From Anthostomella pinea (taxonomy: Eukaryota > Ascomycota > Sordariomycetes > Xylariales > Xylariaceae), in the NCBI GenBank assembly GCA_963556695.1, contig CAUWAG010000012.1, positions 1,488,001 through 1,552,000 of the forward strand: a stretch of DNA of 64,000 nt, read 5' to 3'. Below the pieces are notes generated by a model, which was given only the letters and a program-made list of their open reading frames with translations, was not told where the DNA came from and searched no databases. Shown here piece by piece: positions 22,745 through 35,197 of the stretch. Both the position numbers and the translations under genes were made by a program. Each line of letters starts with the position of its first letter. Within the stretch, counting starts at the first letter, position 1.

Positions 22745-25700
22745 ATGGGGCTCGTAAACGCCCTTGCGGGTCAGCGCCTGCTCCCGGCCGTCGTCGACCT
22801 TGCCGCCCGTGAGGACCCGGACCGCATTGTCTACACCATACCACACCTGGACGAGGCGGGGGATAGCTTCGAGGACGTTTCGGCCAGCAAGTTCGCCAAT
22901 GCGATCAACCGCACCGCCCACTGGATCGAGTCGCACATCGGACGGAGCGACAACTTCGACACCATCGGGTACATCGGTCCACGTGGGTTCTCCAGCGTGC
23001 TGTGCGCATATCGCCGCTCGTGTCGCTGACAAGCCCGCAGACGACCTAACCTACCCGATCTTGGTCCTGGCCTGCAACAAGACTGGTTACAAGGTAAGCT
23101 TGACTGGCCAGCATAGCGACGGTGCGCCGCTGATCATGCTAGGCCCTCCTCATATCACCGCGGAACAGTCTCGAGGGCAGTCTGGCCGTCGTCGACAGGA
23201 CAGACTGCCGGCTCTGGTTGCGGTCGCACCGGGACAACGCCCTGGTCAATCAGATCCTTGACAAGAGGCCGATGGAGACCCTCGACGTCCCGGGTCTGGA
23301 AGAGCTCATGGACCCGCGACCAGTGGCCGCATACCCGTATGAGAAGACGTGGGACGAGGCACACCAGGACCCCTTTGTCGTGCTCCACACGTCGGGGTCT
23401 ACCGGTCTTCCCAAGCCCATCGTCATGCGCCTGGGGACAGTGGCCAGCGGTGATGCCATCAGAGATATACCCCTGGAAGAGGGCGAGGAGATCACCCCAT
23501 CGTGGACGTCCTCGGACATGGTCTTCAACCCCTTTCCCTGGTTCCACGTGCGTATAACCACTTCCACTATTCTAAGAGGGAGAGACTGCTGACCGTGTGC
23601 TGCCATGCAACAGGCTGCCAGTCTCATGGTCAAGCTCGGCCTGAACTTTTGGCTCGGCTCTCGTATCATTACGGAGCCGACAAACGGTGTCATCAGCGCT
23701 GACACCATCGACCGCATCGTTTCCAAATTACCTGTCGCTGGATTCTTCATCCCGCCCTCGACGGTCGAGGAGCTGGCCAAATCCCCCGACACTCTTCCCA
23801 AACTTGCCGCTTGCAAGTACATCATCACGGGAGGCGGTGAGTAGTCTCAGCATGATGCCAAATACGAGTAGCCGGCTGACCATCTTCTCACCTAGGATCC
23901 CTCTCCCCACAACTGGGTGATATTGTGAACAAAGTTGTCCCTGTGCGTAATGTCTATGGCTCGACCGAGGGCGGTATCTGGGCCATGGTGGCACCCAAGC
24001 GGGACGGCGACTGGAAAACCTTCAAGTTCCCGCCGCAGCTAGGCACTGACTTGCGCGAGGTGACGCCCGGCCTGTTCGAGTTGTTCTTTGTCAAGAAGCC
24101 AGAGTACGCCCGGTGGCAGGGCCTGTTCTACACCTTCCCCGAAGACACCGAGTTCTCCACAAAGGACTTGTTCGCCAAACATCCGACCGAGCCGGATCGT
24201 TGGCTCTGCATCGGACGGGCTGACGATGTCGTCGTGCTCTCGAATGGAGAGAAGGTCCAGCCCGTGGATATCGAAGCTACCATCATGTCCCACCCGGCCG
24301 TTCAGTCTGCTCTTGTGGTAAGTAGCTATCAACGAGCGAGCCAGCAAACGCGGCGTTGTGCTTGGGTAATGAGTCGCTGACACCCTCGCAGGTCGGTAAC
24401 AGAAGGTTTCACCCGGCTGTGCTAATCGAGCTCAGAGGGGAGGCTCCGGCCACGGAAGAGGCACTCGAGGAGTTGAAGGACAAGATCTACGCCGAGGTCG
24501 TGGAGAAGGCCAACGCACTCTCGGCGTCGCACGCTCGCATCCACCGAAGCAACATGATCATGTGCGTCGTCGGCAAGCCGTTCCTGCGCACCGACAAGGG
24601 CACCGTCAAGCGGCCGGCCATGCTTCAGCTGTACCAGCAAGAGATCGACGAGTTCTACGACAAGCTCGAGGCCGAGGAAGCCAAGGTGCTATCGACGAAC
24701 ATGGACATCAGCTCGCCCGAGACCATCGCCGACGCGCTGCGCACCATCATCGTGAGGTTGATGAAGCAGGAGCTGGGCAACAGCGATAACTTGGTCGCTG
24801 CCGGCTTCGATTCCCTACTGGTGTTCCAGGTCCTCGGTGCTCTACGGACGACGGCGGCCAAACACGATAAGAACGTCACGCTGGCGCCGACTCTCATCTA
24901 CTCCAACCCGTCCATCGAGAAGCTCTCGAAGGCCTTCTACTCAGCCCTGAACCCCCATATCAACGGGGTCGAGAACCCGCAAAAGGCGCACATCCGACTG
25001 GCGCAGGAGATCCTGGCCCGCTACACCCGCGACCTGCCGGGCAACGGGGACACCGTCATCGTGACGGGCACCACGGGCTCTCTGGGCTCGTACATGCTCA
25101 ACGCCCTGCTGGCGAAGCCCGAGGTCAAGCGTATCTACTGCTTCAACCGGTCTGCGGACGCCGAGGACCGACAGCGCGCGCTGTTCAAGTCACGCGGGCT
25201 GGCCGAGAACTGGCCGGCCAAGCGGGTGCACTTCCTGCAGGCCGATCTGGCGAAGCCCGACTTTGGCCTCGGGGCGGCCCAGTACGAGGAGCTCCTCGAG
25301 GGCGCTACCAAGATCATCCGTGAGTGAAGCCCTGTGCGTGCGTGAGATAAGAAGGTGGACGAGATGCTAACCCGAGCGACAGACAACCAATGGCCCGTCA
25401 ACTTCAACTGGGACCTCTCGTCGTTCGAGCCGCACATCCGGGGCGTGCGTCACCTCGTCGACTTTTCGTTGAAGAGCACCCACAGCACCAGCATCTTCTT
25501 CATCTCGTCCATCGGCAGCATCACCAAGTGGCCGGACAACGTGCCGGTGCCGGAGCAGCCGATCCGCGACCTCTCCATCGCCGGCACGCAGGGGTACAGC
25601 ACGTCGAAGCTCATGACCGAGATGCTGCTCGAGCAGGCGGCCAAGGTGTCGGGCGTCGATGCTTCCATCTGCCGCGTGGGCCAGATCGCGGGGCCCGTCG

Positions 25701-26290
25701 GCACGGGCGACAAGGGCGAGTGGAACAAGCAGGAGTGGTTCCCGACCATCGTGTCGACGTCCAAGTACCTCAAGATGCTGCCCTCAAGCCTCGGCACCCT
25801 CGACCGCATCGAGTGGATCCCCGTCGACCTGCTGGCCGACGTCATCATCGAGCTGGCCGGCGTAGGGCAGCCTGCTGCCGACCAGCAGCAGCAGCCGTCC
25901 CCGAAGCGCAAGGGCAAGAGGGACGTCGACCACGACATCATCGTGCCGCGCGAGCTCAGGGTCTGCCACGCCGTCAACCCGCGCGTGTCGCACTGGCAGG
26001 ACATCTCGCCCTCGATCCTGCGGGCGCTGCCGGCCGACACGCGCGCCGTGACGTGGTCCGAGTGGGTGGCGGCGCTGCGCGACGCCCAGGCCGACGGCGC
26101 CACGGCCCGCGAGGCGCCCGGGCTCAAGCTGCTCGACTTCTACGCCTCGCTCGAGACCGAGGAAGAAGCCGCGCGCTCGCCTTTCAACCTCGAGACCGTC
26201 GAGAGCCGTCGCCGCAGCAGCACGCTCGAGCACCTGCCGGCCGTCAGCACTGAGTGGATGGAGCTGTGGCTGCGGCAGTGGGCTTTCTGA
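22745..26290 (+). CDS. NRPS-like adenylate-forming reductase (A-T-R)
   Basis: Activates a carboxylic acid as its adenylate, loads it on a phosphopantetheine arm and releases it reductively with NADPH as an aldehyde or alcohol. Exons: 22745-22982, 23041-23093, 23143-23547, 23614-23836, 23896-24317, 24392-25319, 25383-26290; 1058 aa. Adenylation domain (about 20-520): A3 VLHTSGSTGLPKP near 178, A5 VYGSTEGG, A7 IGRADDVVVLSNGEK, and an A10-type RTDKGTVKR lysine. Thiolation domain with the attachment serine in AAGFDSLL at about 587. Reductase domain from about 668: nucleotide motif TGTTGSLGSY, then a GYSTSK segment (about 825-830) carrying the Tyr and Lys of the extended SDR active site. There is no condensation domain, as is normal for this family. 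Substrate cannot be told from sequence. Neighbours are primary-metabolism genes, so it does not sit in an evident biosynthetic cluster. All introns keep the frame. Confidence 0.93.
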
Positions 26291-26842
26291 TTTGAAGTGA
26301 ATGTGTCGTATACATACGCGTTTGTTGTGGTGTGAAGAGGTTGGTGTGCTGTGCTGAGCAGCATGGCTGCCTTGGTGGTTGATTGGAATAGATACCCCCG
26401 AAATTGGGCAGGCAGATGATGGTGGAAAGAGTAAGGTTGGTTGGTCGACTGGGGCGACCGACGCGCAAGCGAGTGTGACTATGACGGCCGCGTGTGATAT
26501 AGATAGACTTGTAGACACCTCCCGCAGGATTTGTATATGCATGATTCGATGAATTTCTCAGTTGTACTTGACATGTGGTATTTCCCTTAATCAGCGTCTT
26601 TACATCGCTATTATACTGGGCTACGCTCTGGGTACGTGTAAGCTCAGGGGTAATTGGTACCTTGACATGTATAGGGGTTCATGAATAGATACAGCAACAA
26701 GTATGCGACGAGGAGTTACAGAAGCGACGATGGTTGTAGAGGACGCACTGACTAGTGAGTGAACCCGGTCGATAAGCGTCCATGTCCAACTGCCTCGATG
26801 TGAATACGCTTTATTATTTATATTCAGTAATCTGACTACTCG
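26291..26842. other. Intergenic, convergent 3' flanks
   Basis: 552 bp between the NRPS-like gene and cystathionine gamma-synthase. Nothing recognised. Confidence 0.5.
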
Positions 26843-28723
26843 CTAGGCTTCACACGCTCCGGCCGCCTCAAGCGCTCTTGTAAACACGCCTCTCAGATTT
26901 TCTTCGAGGCCCACGCTAATCCTGAGCAGGTTCGGTTCGACGCCGAGACTTGCCGCCCAGTCCAGCTCCTGGTAGTGGGCCAGGATGACATAAGGCGATG
27001 TCAGGGTGAAGTTGGTGCCCAGACTCGGCCCCTTGGCCGTCTCGAGGGCATCGTAGAAGGCAATGGTCTGGGCCTTGGTCTGCAGTGTACACGACAGTAG
27101 ACCACCGTACCCCCCGCCCGGTAGCCTGCAAGCCTCGTAGTTGGGCCGCGAGTCGTTGTATTTCGGGTAATAGACCTTGGTCACCAGCGGATGGGCGTCG
27201 AGCACCTCGCAGATGGTCTCGGCGTTGGCGTTGACCCTGTCGATGCGCGTCTTGAAGTCACGGCTGTTCCGCTCCATGAACATGACATCCTCGACCCAGT
27301 ACGTGTCCTCAAACACCTCGGCCAGGGCAGACTTGAGCGACTGGTAGTACTGGCCGCCGGGGTTCAACACGATACTCCCACCCATGACGTTGCAGTCGCC
27401 AGAAAAGATCTTGGTGAGGCTGCTTACCACGACGTCGGCGAAGGGTAGCACGTTGACGTTGATGAAGTTGCCAACCGTCTCGTCCACAACGACGGCAAAG
27501 CCATAGGCGTCGGCCAGTTGACGGATACGCGCCAGGTCGGGACAACTCAGGAGAGGGTTACCGGGAAACTCACAGAAGAGGGCCTGAAATTTCTGGCCGT
27601 TCTTCAGACGATGCTCCAGGTCATCCAGGTCGGCAGCGTTGCCGCGGCCGTAAAAGACGGCGCCTGGCCCAAACTTCTGCAGGATCTTGAGCGTATCGAC
27701 ATAGGGGAAGCCAAAGTTGATACTCTCTCTCGGCTCGCTTGCATGTATGTGGAGCATGGCCTGGTGCGTGGTGAAGATGGCATTCATGCCACAAGGCACG
27801 AGATAGATATCATCCTCCTTCAAATTCGAGACTCCTCTAGCATTGGAATCCATAGTGGGTAGGGACTTGGTGCTCAGGTCCAGATCGGAGGTGAGAACGC
27901 CGGCGATGCGACGTTTGATGGCGGATTTGGCGTTGTCGACGAGGGAAACGTCGAGATTCCGGCCGAAGCGCTCCTCCAGGAACCTCGTGCTTTCGATGCT
28001 GTCGGCATTTTCGTCTGTCGCGGCGTCTGGCGTAGTAGTAGCGTGATGGGCTCCGTTGAAACCGTTTATACCGTCGATGGATGAGCCGCGTTGATATCTC
28101 CTTGGGCCACGGTGAACCTTCCGCTGCTGAGAGAGGGGCGGCGAAGGGGTCCGGTTTTCTAGCACCAGCATGCCGTCTCGGAACAAGCCGTGGCAGAACT
28201 CGGCGCGGCGGCTGGAAACACCGTCGCCCGAGTGCTGCCAGTACTGCTTTGCAAAGGGGAAGGCATCCTGGGAGCAGAGCACGGCCGAGATGGCGAGCGT
28301 GGTCGAGTGCAGAGTGTCTGGAGTCTTCCTCGCCGGGTCCAGGACCAGATGCAGCAAGGTGAGGTCGGCGTGGACAGACGGCGGGGCCTTGTCACGGATG
28401 AATGCCACGCACCGCTGTGCGGCCCTCCGGCTGGGGAAGAGCACGGCGGTCAAGCCAGTGCGGCCGTGCTTGGCGACAATATCAGTGGCGAAGGCTTGTA
28501 TGCTCCGGTGGATGAAGAAGCGCGGATACCCCGTGGTCATGTTGTCGACCACCCAGCTCTCGCCCTCTTCGTAGCCCACGTTGGACTTCCATGTCGGGAG
28601 CGAGACGCTCACGGCCTGGCGGGGAGTCAGCAGCTGGAAGAGCATGGGGTGGCCTTAGGGGACTTGTCTACTTACATGGGCCGTGTTGGGAGGTATAGAG
28701 TCTCCAAGCTCGATGAACGGCAT
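26843..28723 (-). CDS. Cystathionine gamma-synthase (met-7/STR2 type)
   Basis: PLP enzyme of transsulfuration that joins cysteine to an activated homoserine to give cystathionine on the way to methionine. Minus-strand exons are 28723-28676 and 28615-26843, giving 606 aa, the long fungal form. Exon 1 gives MPFIELGDSIPPNTAH and joins directly to AVSVSLPTWKSNVGYEEG, the conserved N-terminal box. The larger open frame starting at 28645 is intron read-through. A variable, low-complexity stretch lies around residues 180-215. The Cys/Met-metabolism PLP domain covers about 220-600, with the PLP lysine in SSLTKIFSGD at about residue 417. The C-terminus LLRISVGLEENL is the usual family ending. It is the orthologue type of Neurospora met-7 and yeast STR2. 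Confidence 0.94.
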
Positions 28724-29370
28724 CTCGGAGGCCGGTGGTGGTCTGCCTTGTGAGGCTTGGGAAGACGATGAAGTACGATGTATGAGTATGATATCTGATA
28801 TGCAATGTATGAATTCCAACGTTGAAGGATGAACGATGAGTCGGCGTTTGTGGGGATCTCTGAGTAAAGTGAAGATAAGTAAGCTAGTTGCCGCGATCGG
28901 AGTCAAACTTTTGACTAACCTTAGGCGCATCTACCCTGTAACTTACTGTCGCGATTGACGGGCATCAACCAGGTACCTTCTGCTTAAGTAAGTACCTAAT
29001 GCACACATGCAGCCCGGCAGTCGTGACCAGCCAGTAATGTCCCTTCTCGTCGATGCCTCGCTGCTGCTTTGGGCAGGCAGGCAGGCAGTCTGTATGTTTG
29101 TATGTGGTGCGACACGACTGGTCCTTTGTAAGTTGAGTGCCGGACAGGAAAGGACCTCGGGCTCGGAAGTATCGCATATTTCGGGGCATGCGCCGGACGA
29201 CTCCGATAATGTCACCCCGAATAGGGGGGTCATACATCCATACCTAACCAACAGCCTCTATACATGTATCTGTTATATCATACATGTATGTATGTACTCG
29301 CATGTAATTGAGAACGCATGGCAACATTCCCCAGTACCACGTATAGTCGCCAGTGTACAGGAGCCTCAAG
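28724..29370. promoter_or_regulatory. Divergent upstream region of CGS and the amidohydrolase gene
   Basis: 647 bp. It contains GGCA tetranucleotide repeats (about 29078-29094) and several CATA/TGTA repeats (about 29230-29300). Nothing else was recognised. Confidence 0.45.
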
Positions 29371-30798
29371 ATGTCCAGAGCAGCCACAAGCCCAAGTGAG
29401 ACCAGACTTCAGAATGTTGTTATCCCGTCCCAGCATACCCCAGCCGCACGTTGGGATATAGAAGCTGAAAACGGCCTCATCTGCCGCCTTCGACCATCCG
29501 AGGCTTTGTCGGATGCGCCATCGACTTTACTATTGCCTGCTCTGTGCCATCCCCATATACACCTCGACAAGCCCTACATCCTGACCTGCAACCACACGCC
29601 GTCATCAGACCACCCTGACTACGCCGACCTTGCCCCATAATCAGGCTCCTTCAGTGAGGCACTGTCCAACACGGCCAAGGCGAAAGAGCGCTACACCGAG
29701 GACGACCTGTACCTTCGCGGTGCCCAGCTGCTGGCATCCAGCTACGAACAGGGGGTGACCTCATTGCGTGCCTTCGTCGAGCTGGATCATGTGACGGGCA
29801 CTCTGCCCCTCACGACGGCCATTCGGCTGAAGAAGGACTTCTCGCACCTGCTTGAAGTGCAGATATGTGCCTTTGCCCAGGACCCCATCTTCTCTACCAC
29901 GCATGGCCAGACCAACAGGTCCATCATCACCTCGGCCCTGGACGAGTACGCGTCCTCCATTGACGTACTTGGGACCACCCCCTATGTGGAAGAATCGCGA
30001 GAGGCATCACTGCAAAATATCGAGTGGGCCATCACCACCGCCAGCGAGAAGAACTTGCATCTGGACTTTCACCTCGACTACAACCTATCCACACCTTCCC
30101 CTTCTTCTTATACTCCTTCATCTCCCCCTTCCTCAAGCCCCCTCACATTCGCCGTCATCAACCTCCTGAAAAAGCACGAGTGGACTCGTGTCGCCAACAG
30201 ATCCAAGACGATAGTCCTGGGCCACTGCACCCAGCTCAGCGTGCTCGACGACGCGGCCCTCCGCCGGCTGGCCGACACCATCACCGCGAGCGAGCTCCCG
30301 CTCCACTTCGTCGGTCTGCCCACCAGCGACCTGTTCATGATGGGCCGGGCCGGGCCGGACGCGACGTGCACCCAGAACCGGCGCCGCGGCACTATACACG
30401 TGCCCTCGATGATCAAGGACCTCGGCCTGTCGGCCTGCCTCGGCGTGAACAACGTCGGCAATGCCTTCACGCCCTTCGGCACCGGCGATCCCTTGCAGCT
30501 GGCGTCGTGGGCTGTCGGCATCTACCAGGCCGGCACCGTTGCCGATGCCGAGTTGCTGTACGGGTGTGTGAGTTGGCGGGCCAGGCAGGCCATCGGGCTT
30601 GGGCCGAGCACGGACGATGGCGAGGTAAGGGAGGGCCAGCGCATACAGGGTATGCTCTTGATCCAGAACAGAAGCGCCATCGACCTCCCCGGGCTCACCC
30701 TACCAGCTAGGCAGAGGACGGGCTTCCAGGACGTCGTCTGGGACCCGCCCGAGACCCAGCTAAGATCAACATTCATGGCAAGTAATGGTTGCAGATAG
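29371..30798 (+). pseudogene. Amidohydrolase (cytosine deaminase-like), in-frame TAA
   Basis: Metal-dependent hydrolase of the amidohydrolase superfamily, closest in appearance to cytosine-deaminase-like or N-acyl hydrolases. The ATG is at 29371 and the frame runs to 30798, 475 sense codons plus one internal TAA at 29638-29640. Both sides are in the same frame and both look coding. Before the stop lies the metal motif CHPHIHLDKPY. After it come QICAFAQDPIF, FHLDYN, a GHCTQLS motif with a metal-type histidine, and GVNNVGNAFTPFGTGDP. No in-frame ATG follows the stop until far downstream, so restart would lose the metal site. A 54-nt GT-AG segment (29601-29654) with a CTGAC-like branch sequence spans the stop and is a multiple of three, so splicing could bypass it. 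But it would remove residues that look conserved (PDYADLAP). I favour a nonsense allele. Confidence 0.65.
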
Positions 30799-30972
30799 AT
30801 TCGTAGATTCGTGAGGAAGAGCATCAGGCACGCGTGGCAGTGGCTGAGAAGTGTTGGAACTTGAAAAAGGGGTATCTATATTGCTGAATTTCACATTATA
30901 TCAACGCTGTCGGCATTTTGCCCAGTCAGAAGTCATCATGACGCTTTACCATGCCTAGCATGAATAACATAA

Positions 30973-32462
30973 TCACATGACGGAGCAGAACACATCTGAG
31001 TGATGCGGTCCGAATATCTCCTTGTTCCGCTCGCGCGCGCTGGTCTTGACCTTCTCCTTCACTTCCTTGGGGAAATACTCCCGCATAAAGGCAGCCCGCA
31101 CTCTGTCGAGATCGTCTATACCCGCCATCATCACCGTGTCGGCTCGGCAGAGGGGGCACAGTCTCTCGTTCTTCCGTGACATCTTGACGAGACAGCGGCT
31201 GCAGAAGATGTGGTCGCATTGGAGCTTGATGGGCCAGTAGGCGATGGCGAAGCATATGGGACAGAGATAGTCGTCCAGCTGCGGAATGACGGGGATGAGC
31301 TCGTTGGACATCTGCGCACACACGTCGCGCGCTACGCTGCCTGTGAGGAGTCGGTCCGAGTGGACGGCCACCGGGAAAGCCTTGGATACGCCCAGAGATG
31401 TCCGCTTGTCGAACTCTGTCAACTTGGTCAGCGAGTCTGTCAGCATGGGGACGGGGGGCGTTGGTTTGCGGTTCATACTCTTCAGTATTTTGGTGATGGC
31501 AAGACTGTTGAGTTCCTGGAACTTGAGGATCTGCAGCAGCACAACGTTCATGTTGACGAACCTGCCAAAGGCCTGGCGGCTGGCGTCAAGCCTGAGCTCC
31601 TTGTCCAGCTTGCGGTTGACGACTTGTTGCTGGAACCACTCAAGCTGCTTGCAGGCCTGGCTGCTCGTCCTGGCACCGTGATCGGTCTCGCGGGTGGAAA
31701 AGAAGATCTGGGCGGCCAAGTAAAGCTCGAAAATGCCCCGCCAGGTCGCCAGATCGCCTCTCGCCTTGCGCCCTTTGGACGGCTTTGTGGCTGTCTGTAT
31801 TTCCCCGCCCAGCGTAATTATCTGTTGTGTCAACTTTTCCTGCTCCTCAGCCTGCAGCGAGTCGAGGTTGGACACGTCGGTCTGCAGGATTTCAAAGAAC
31901 TCGCCATCAAACACCAGCGGCACCTCAATGCGCTGGAGGTCAGCAGATCCTTTCCCTGGAGGCGTCACGTCCGTTTCGGACCCGGACGACTGACCAGTGC
32001 CCTCGCAGAGAGATGGCGCCGATGACAAGTCTGTACCAGCAGTCCTCGAAGAAATCTTGTGCAAAAAGTCCCTCGTGTAAGGCGTCAGCTTGGCGTCGAC
32101 TGCCACGCCGTCCTCCAGGTGGACAAAGACGGTCAACCTGGGCCGGAAGTGGCCCGAGTCGACGGCGTCCCCGGCGAGGTTATAGCGGAAACGCAGGTCG
32201 GCATCGTCCTTCTGGCTGGCAGCCAGCTGGGACAAAGTGTCCCTGTCCAAACCCAGCTCCTGCAGCTCGGAGATGACCTTCTTCAGGCACTTTTTGAGCT
32301 GGCCGTAAGGGATGGCTGAGTCGATCCATTTTTGCGGATACGCTTCCGGCAGCGTCAGTATGGGATTCGATGAAGTCTATGGGGAGAGATGGGGGAGAGG
32401 GGGGAAAGGGGGGCGCCACCTTCTTCTTGGAGAGCCTTTCTGAATTCTTGGGCGAACTTCAT
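30973..32462 (-). CDS. SPX-RING E3 ubiquitin ligase
   Basis: Predicted phosphate-signalling ubiquitin ligase. SPX domains bind inositol pyrophosphates and the RING domain recruits E2. Known relatives are plant NLA and fission yeast Pqr1, which restrain phosphate transporters. Minus-strand exons are 32462-32420 and 32342-30973, giving 470 aa. Exon 1 gives MKFAQEFRKALQEE and exon 2 continues YPQKWIDSAIPYGQLKKCLKK, the SPX start. The acceptor (…GGAAG) was chosen because an earlier TAG acceptor gives the wrong frame. The SPX region extends to about residue 290, with its last helix near FVNMNVVLLQILKFQEL. The C3HC4 RING is at about 373-412 (CPICFAIAY … CDHIFCSRC … CPLC), all eight ligands present. 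The C-terminus is Lys-rich and ends VFCSVM. Confidence 0.92.
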
Positions 32463-33186
32463 GGTCGTCGTGTGCCAGATATCACTGTGAGCTGCTTATG
32501 GGCCGTTTGTAGAATGATGAGAACAGGGTGAGGGGCTTGTGAGATAGACAATGCTAGCTAGAAAACTGTCTTGTAAGATTGAGATGGCGAGTGAATGATG
32601 TTATGAATAGCCATAGCACCGGCGACGCATCATGAGCATGGATGGCTTTGCAGAAGATGACGATGGTGATGATGATGGATGAAGAGGCAGGACAGTCCAA
32701 CGGGGGCAGAGACTCTGTATAAGTGCCGGCGTCAATTCCAGAGTTGAAACTCACGAGCGTCCTTTCCCAGTGTTATAAACCTATTACGGCAAGCACATGT
32801 AACAATCCGCACACATGCATCCTTCAAGAAGACCTCGATGGACGGTCAGGTGGGGGACTGCGTTATTGCCCCTGTAACAACCTCCCATAGAACCTCGTTA
32901 ATCCGCTGGACAGCTGCACTAAAAAGTACCTAACCTAGGTGCGACTAGGTTCCAATAGAGGGGTTCCGGTACGCCACGCTGTGGGGCTGTGTCATCCGGC
33001 GAGACCCCCGAAGCACGTTTTCATTATTCCAAGATTCATGGAGGGGCATTGTGTCCAAAAGTACATTCTCTCTTCTGGGCTTCCCCATGCTCCGAACACA
33101 TTTGCTCTCCTACATTCGGTGGGCAGCTTGGAATATACCGAACTAATGAATAACCCATATAGTAAAGCTTTTATAACGATCACACC
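32463..33186. promoter_or_regulatory. Divergent promoter region SPX-RING/JJJ1
   Basis: 724 bp between opposite start codons. The part next to JJJ1 is AT-rich. No site was assigned. Confidence 0.45.
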
Positions 33187-34875
33187 ATGGGCGCCGAGCA
33201 GTCATCTGCCAGAGGCGCTGCCGCCCCCGCCAATGCGCCCAAGAAGGCAGACTACTACGACCTGCTGGGAGTCGACCAACACGCCACCGACGACGAAATC
33301 AAGAAGGCATACAGGAGAAAGGCCCTCGAGCTGCACCCTGACCGCAACTTCGGCGATGTCGAGAACGCAACACAGAGGTTCGCCGAGGTCCAGTCCGCCT
33401 ACGAAGTCCTCGCAGACCCCCAGGAGCGCGCCTGGTACGACTCCCACCGCGATGCCATCCTGCGCGGCGACAACCCCCAAGACACCGGCGCCACCCCCGA
33501 GTACTACGACGTCCGCCTGACCACCGCCGACGAGATCTTCGCCCTGATCGGTCGTTTCAACAAGGCCGTGCCGCTCGACGACTCTCCCAACAGCTTCTTC
33601 ACCATCTTGCGGGACACCTTCGACAGACTGGCACAAGGGGAACAAGCAGCCGCCGACTGGGATGGCCTGGTTCCTATACAGTACCCCTCTTTCGGCGAGT
33701 CCAGGGATGGCGACCAGGTCGCAAAGGCCTTCTACAGCCGCTGGGCCAACTTCGCTACGAGGCTGAGCTTCTCGTGGAAAGACAAGTGGCGGCTGTCGGA
33801 TGCCCCCGACCGCAGAATCCGCCGTCTCATGGAGAAGGAGAACAAGAAGTTCCGCGAGGACGCCATCCGCGAGTTCAACGATGCCGTGCGATCCCTGGTG
33901 GCCTTTGTGCGCAAGCGAGACCTACGTTACGTCCCCAACTCTCAGTCCGAAGCCGAGCGACAAAAGGCCCTGCGCGACTCGGCCGCCGCCCAGGCTGCCC
34001 GGTCAAGGGCCGCCAACCAGGAGAAGATGAACGACAAGACTGCCGTTCCCGAGTGGGCGCAGTCCCGCGGCGACGACGCCCACGAAGGCGAGTTCTCGGA
34101 GACCGCAGAGGAGTCCGAGGTTGAGCATATCGAGTGCGTCGTGTGCAGCAAGACCTTCAAGAGCGAGAAGCAGTACGAAGCCCACGAAAAGAGTAAGAAG
34201 CACGTCAAGGCTGTCCATCAGCTGCAGCGGCAGATGAAGAAGGAGAATGCGAACCTCGACTTGGCCAACAAGTCACCGGCTTCTACGGAACTCGTGGATG
34301 ACCCAGTGGCGGGTGGCACTGCTGAGGAGGATGAATCTGTTGCTGAGGATAGGACTACGGCAGAGACTGTCAGGTCGGATGAGTCGGCCCAGCTGGAGAC
34401 GGCATCACGCACCGATACGGACCCTGCTACCTCGAATGTGACCCCCATGGATTTGGAGGATAAGAGCGAAGACGACGACTACGCCTCACGAGACGCCGTG
34501 AAGGCGCGCCTAGGTGCCGGAAAGGGGGATCGGCCAAACCCGCTGCTGCAAGACACTGAAGACGTCTTGGCCGAGGCGTCGAGCGGCATCGCCGATATCT
34601 CGCTCGAAAGCAGCGCTCCAGCGAAGAAGATCGGAAAGGCCAAGGCCAAGCGGGAGAAGAAGGCTCGCCAAGCTGCTACAGATCAGCAGAATCCCGCCGT
34701 ATGTTAACCAGCTTGGCGCCTTTTGAATTCCGCGGTTGACCATGGTGAACAGCAAACCTGTGCAGCTTGCCACGCGGCATTTGACTCCAGAACCAAGCTT
34801 TTCAAGCACATCGACGAGACGGGCCATGCCGCCACCAAGACCGTCCCAGCCAAATCTGGAAAGAAGAAACGCTGA
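33187..34875 (+). CDS. JJJ1: JJJ1/DNAJC21, ribosome-biogenesis J protein
   Basis: Cytosolic Hsp40 that works with Hsp70 to release and recycle late 60S factors such as Arx1. Exons 33187-34698 and 34753-34875; 544 aa. The J domain is at about 22-90 ([20 protein letters not shown]), with the catalytic HPD in LELHPDRN. A charged middle region follows, with the JJJ1-type block [15 protein letters not shown]. There are two C2H2 zinc fingers: [20 protein letters not shown] at about 316 and, encoded entirely by exon 2, [19 protein letters not shown] at about 507. The acidic stretch between them is typical. Without the 54-bp intron the protein would end before the second finger. The start is the ATG preceded by an AT-rich leader. 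Confidence 0.95.
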
Positions 34876-35197
34876 ACGCCGACACCCAAACAAACCCGCC
34901 ACGGATCGTACGAGACCCTGTATCAGCCTGGTCCATTGCGGGATGGAACAAGTCATCAGGGGGCCACGGCAGGCGTCTCGCCATCGACAAGACGACATCG
35001 CATCATCTGCTGTCCCGAGGTCAAGGCACGAGGGACATACGGGCCGGCGCTTGTGTCAGGGGTTCGATATCCATCAGTAAGTTCTCGTGGTATTTACACC
35101 ATGATTGATCGCTCAGCCGTCGTGATCCAGTAACGCCAGCCCAATTAACCTTGTGGTATCCCCGTTTGATGCACTCCTAGCCGTTGACCTGTCCACC
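34876..35197. other. Intergenic, convergent 3' flanks of JJJ1 and ATG4
   Basis: 322 bp, nothing recognised. Confidence 0.5.

Noticed and set aside
22748..22762. 15-base identity with 62104-62118 (GGGCTCGTAAACGCC)
   Set aside because: A match of this length is expected about once or twice by chance in 64 kb, and the contexts are unrelated.
25390..26253. 287-codon plus-strand frame overlapping the reductase domain
   Set aside because: Alternative frame of a GC-rich exon; Arg/Ala/Pro-rich, with no motif.
28616..28675. ATG at 28645 as the start of cystathionine gamma-synthase
   Set aside because: It lies in the 60-bp intron. The true first exon (28723-28676) supplies the conserved N-terminus.
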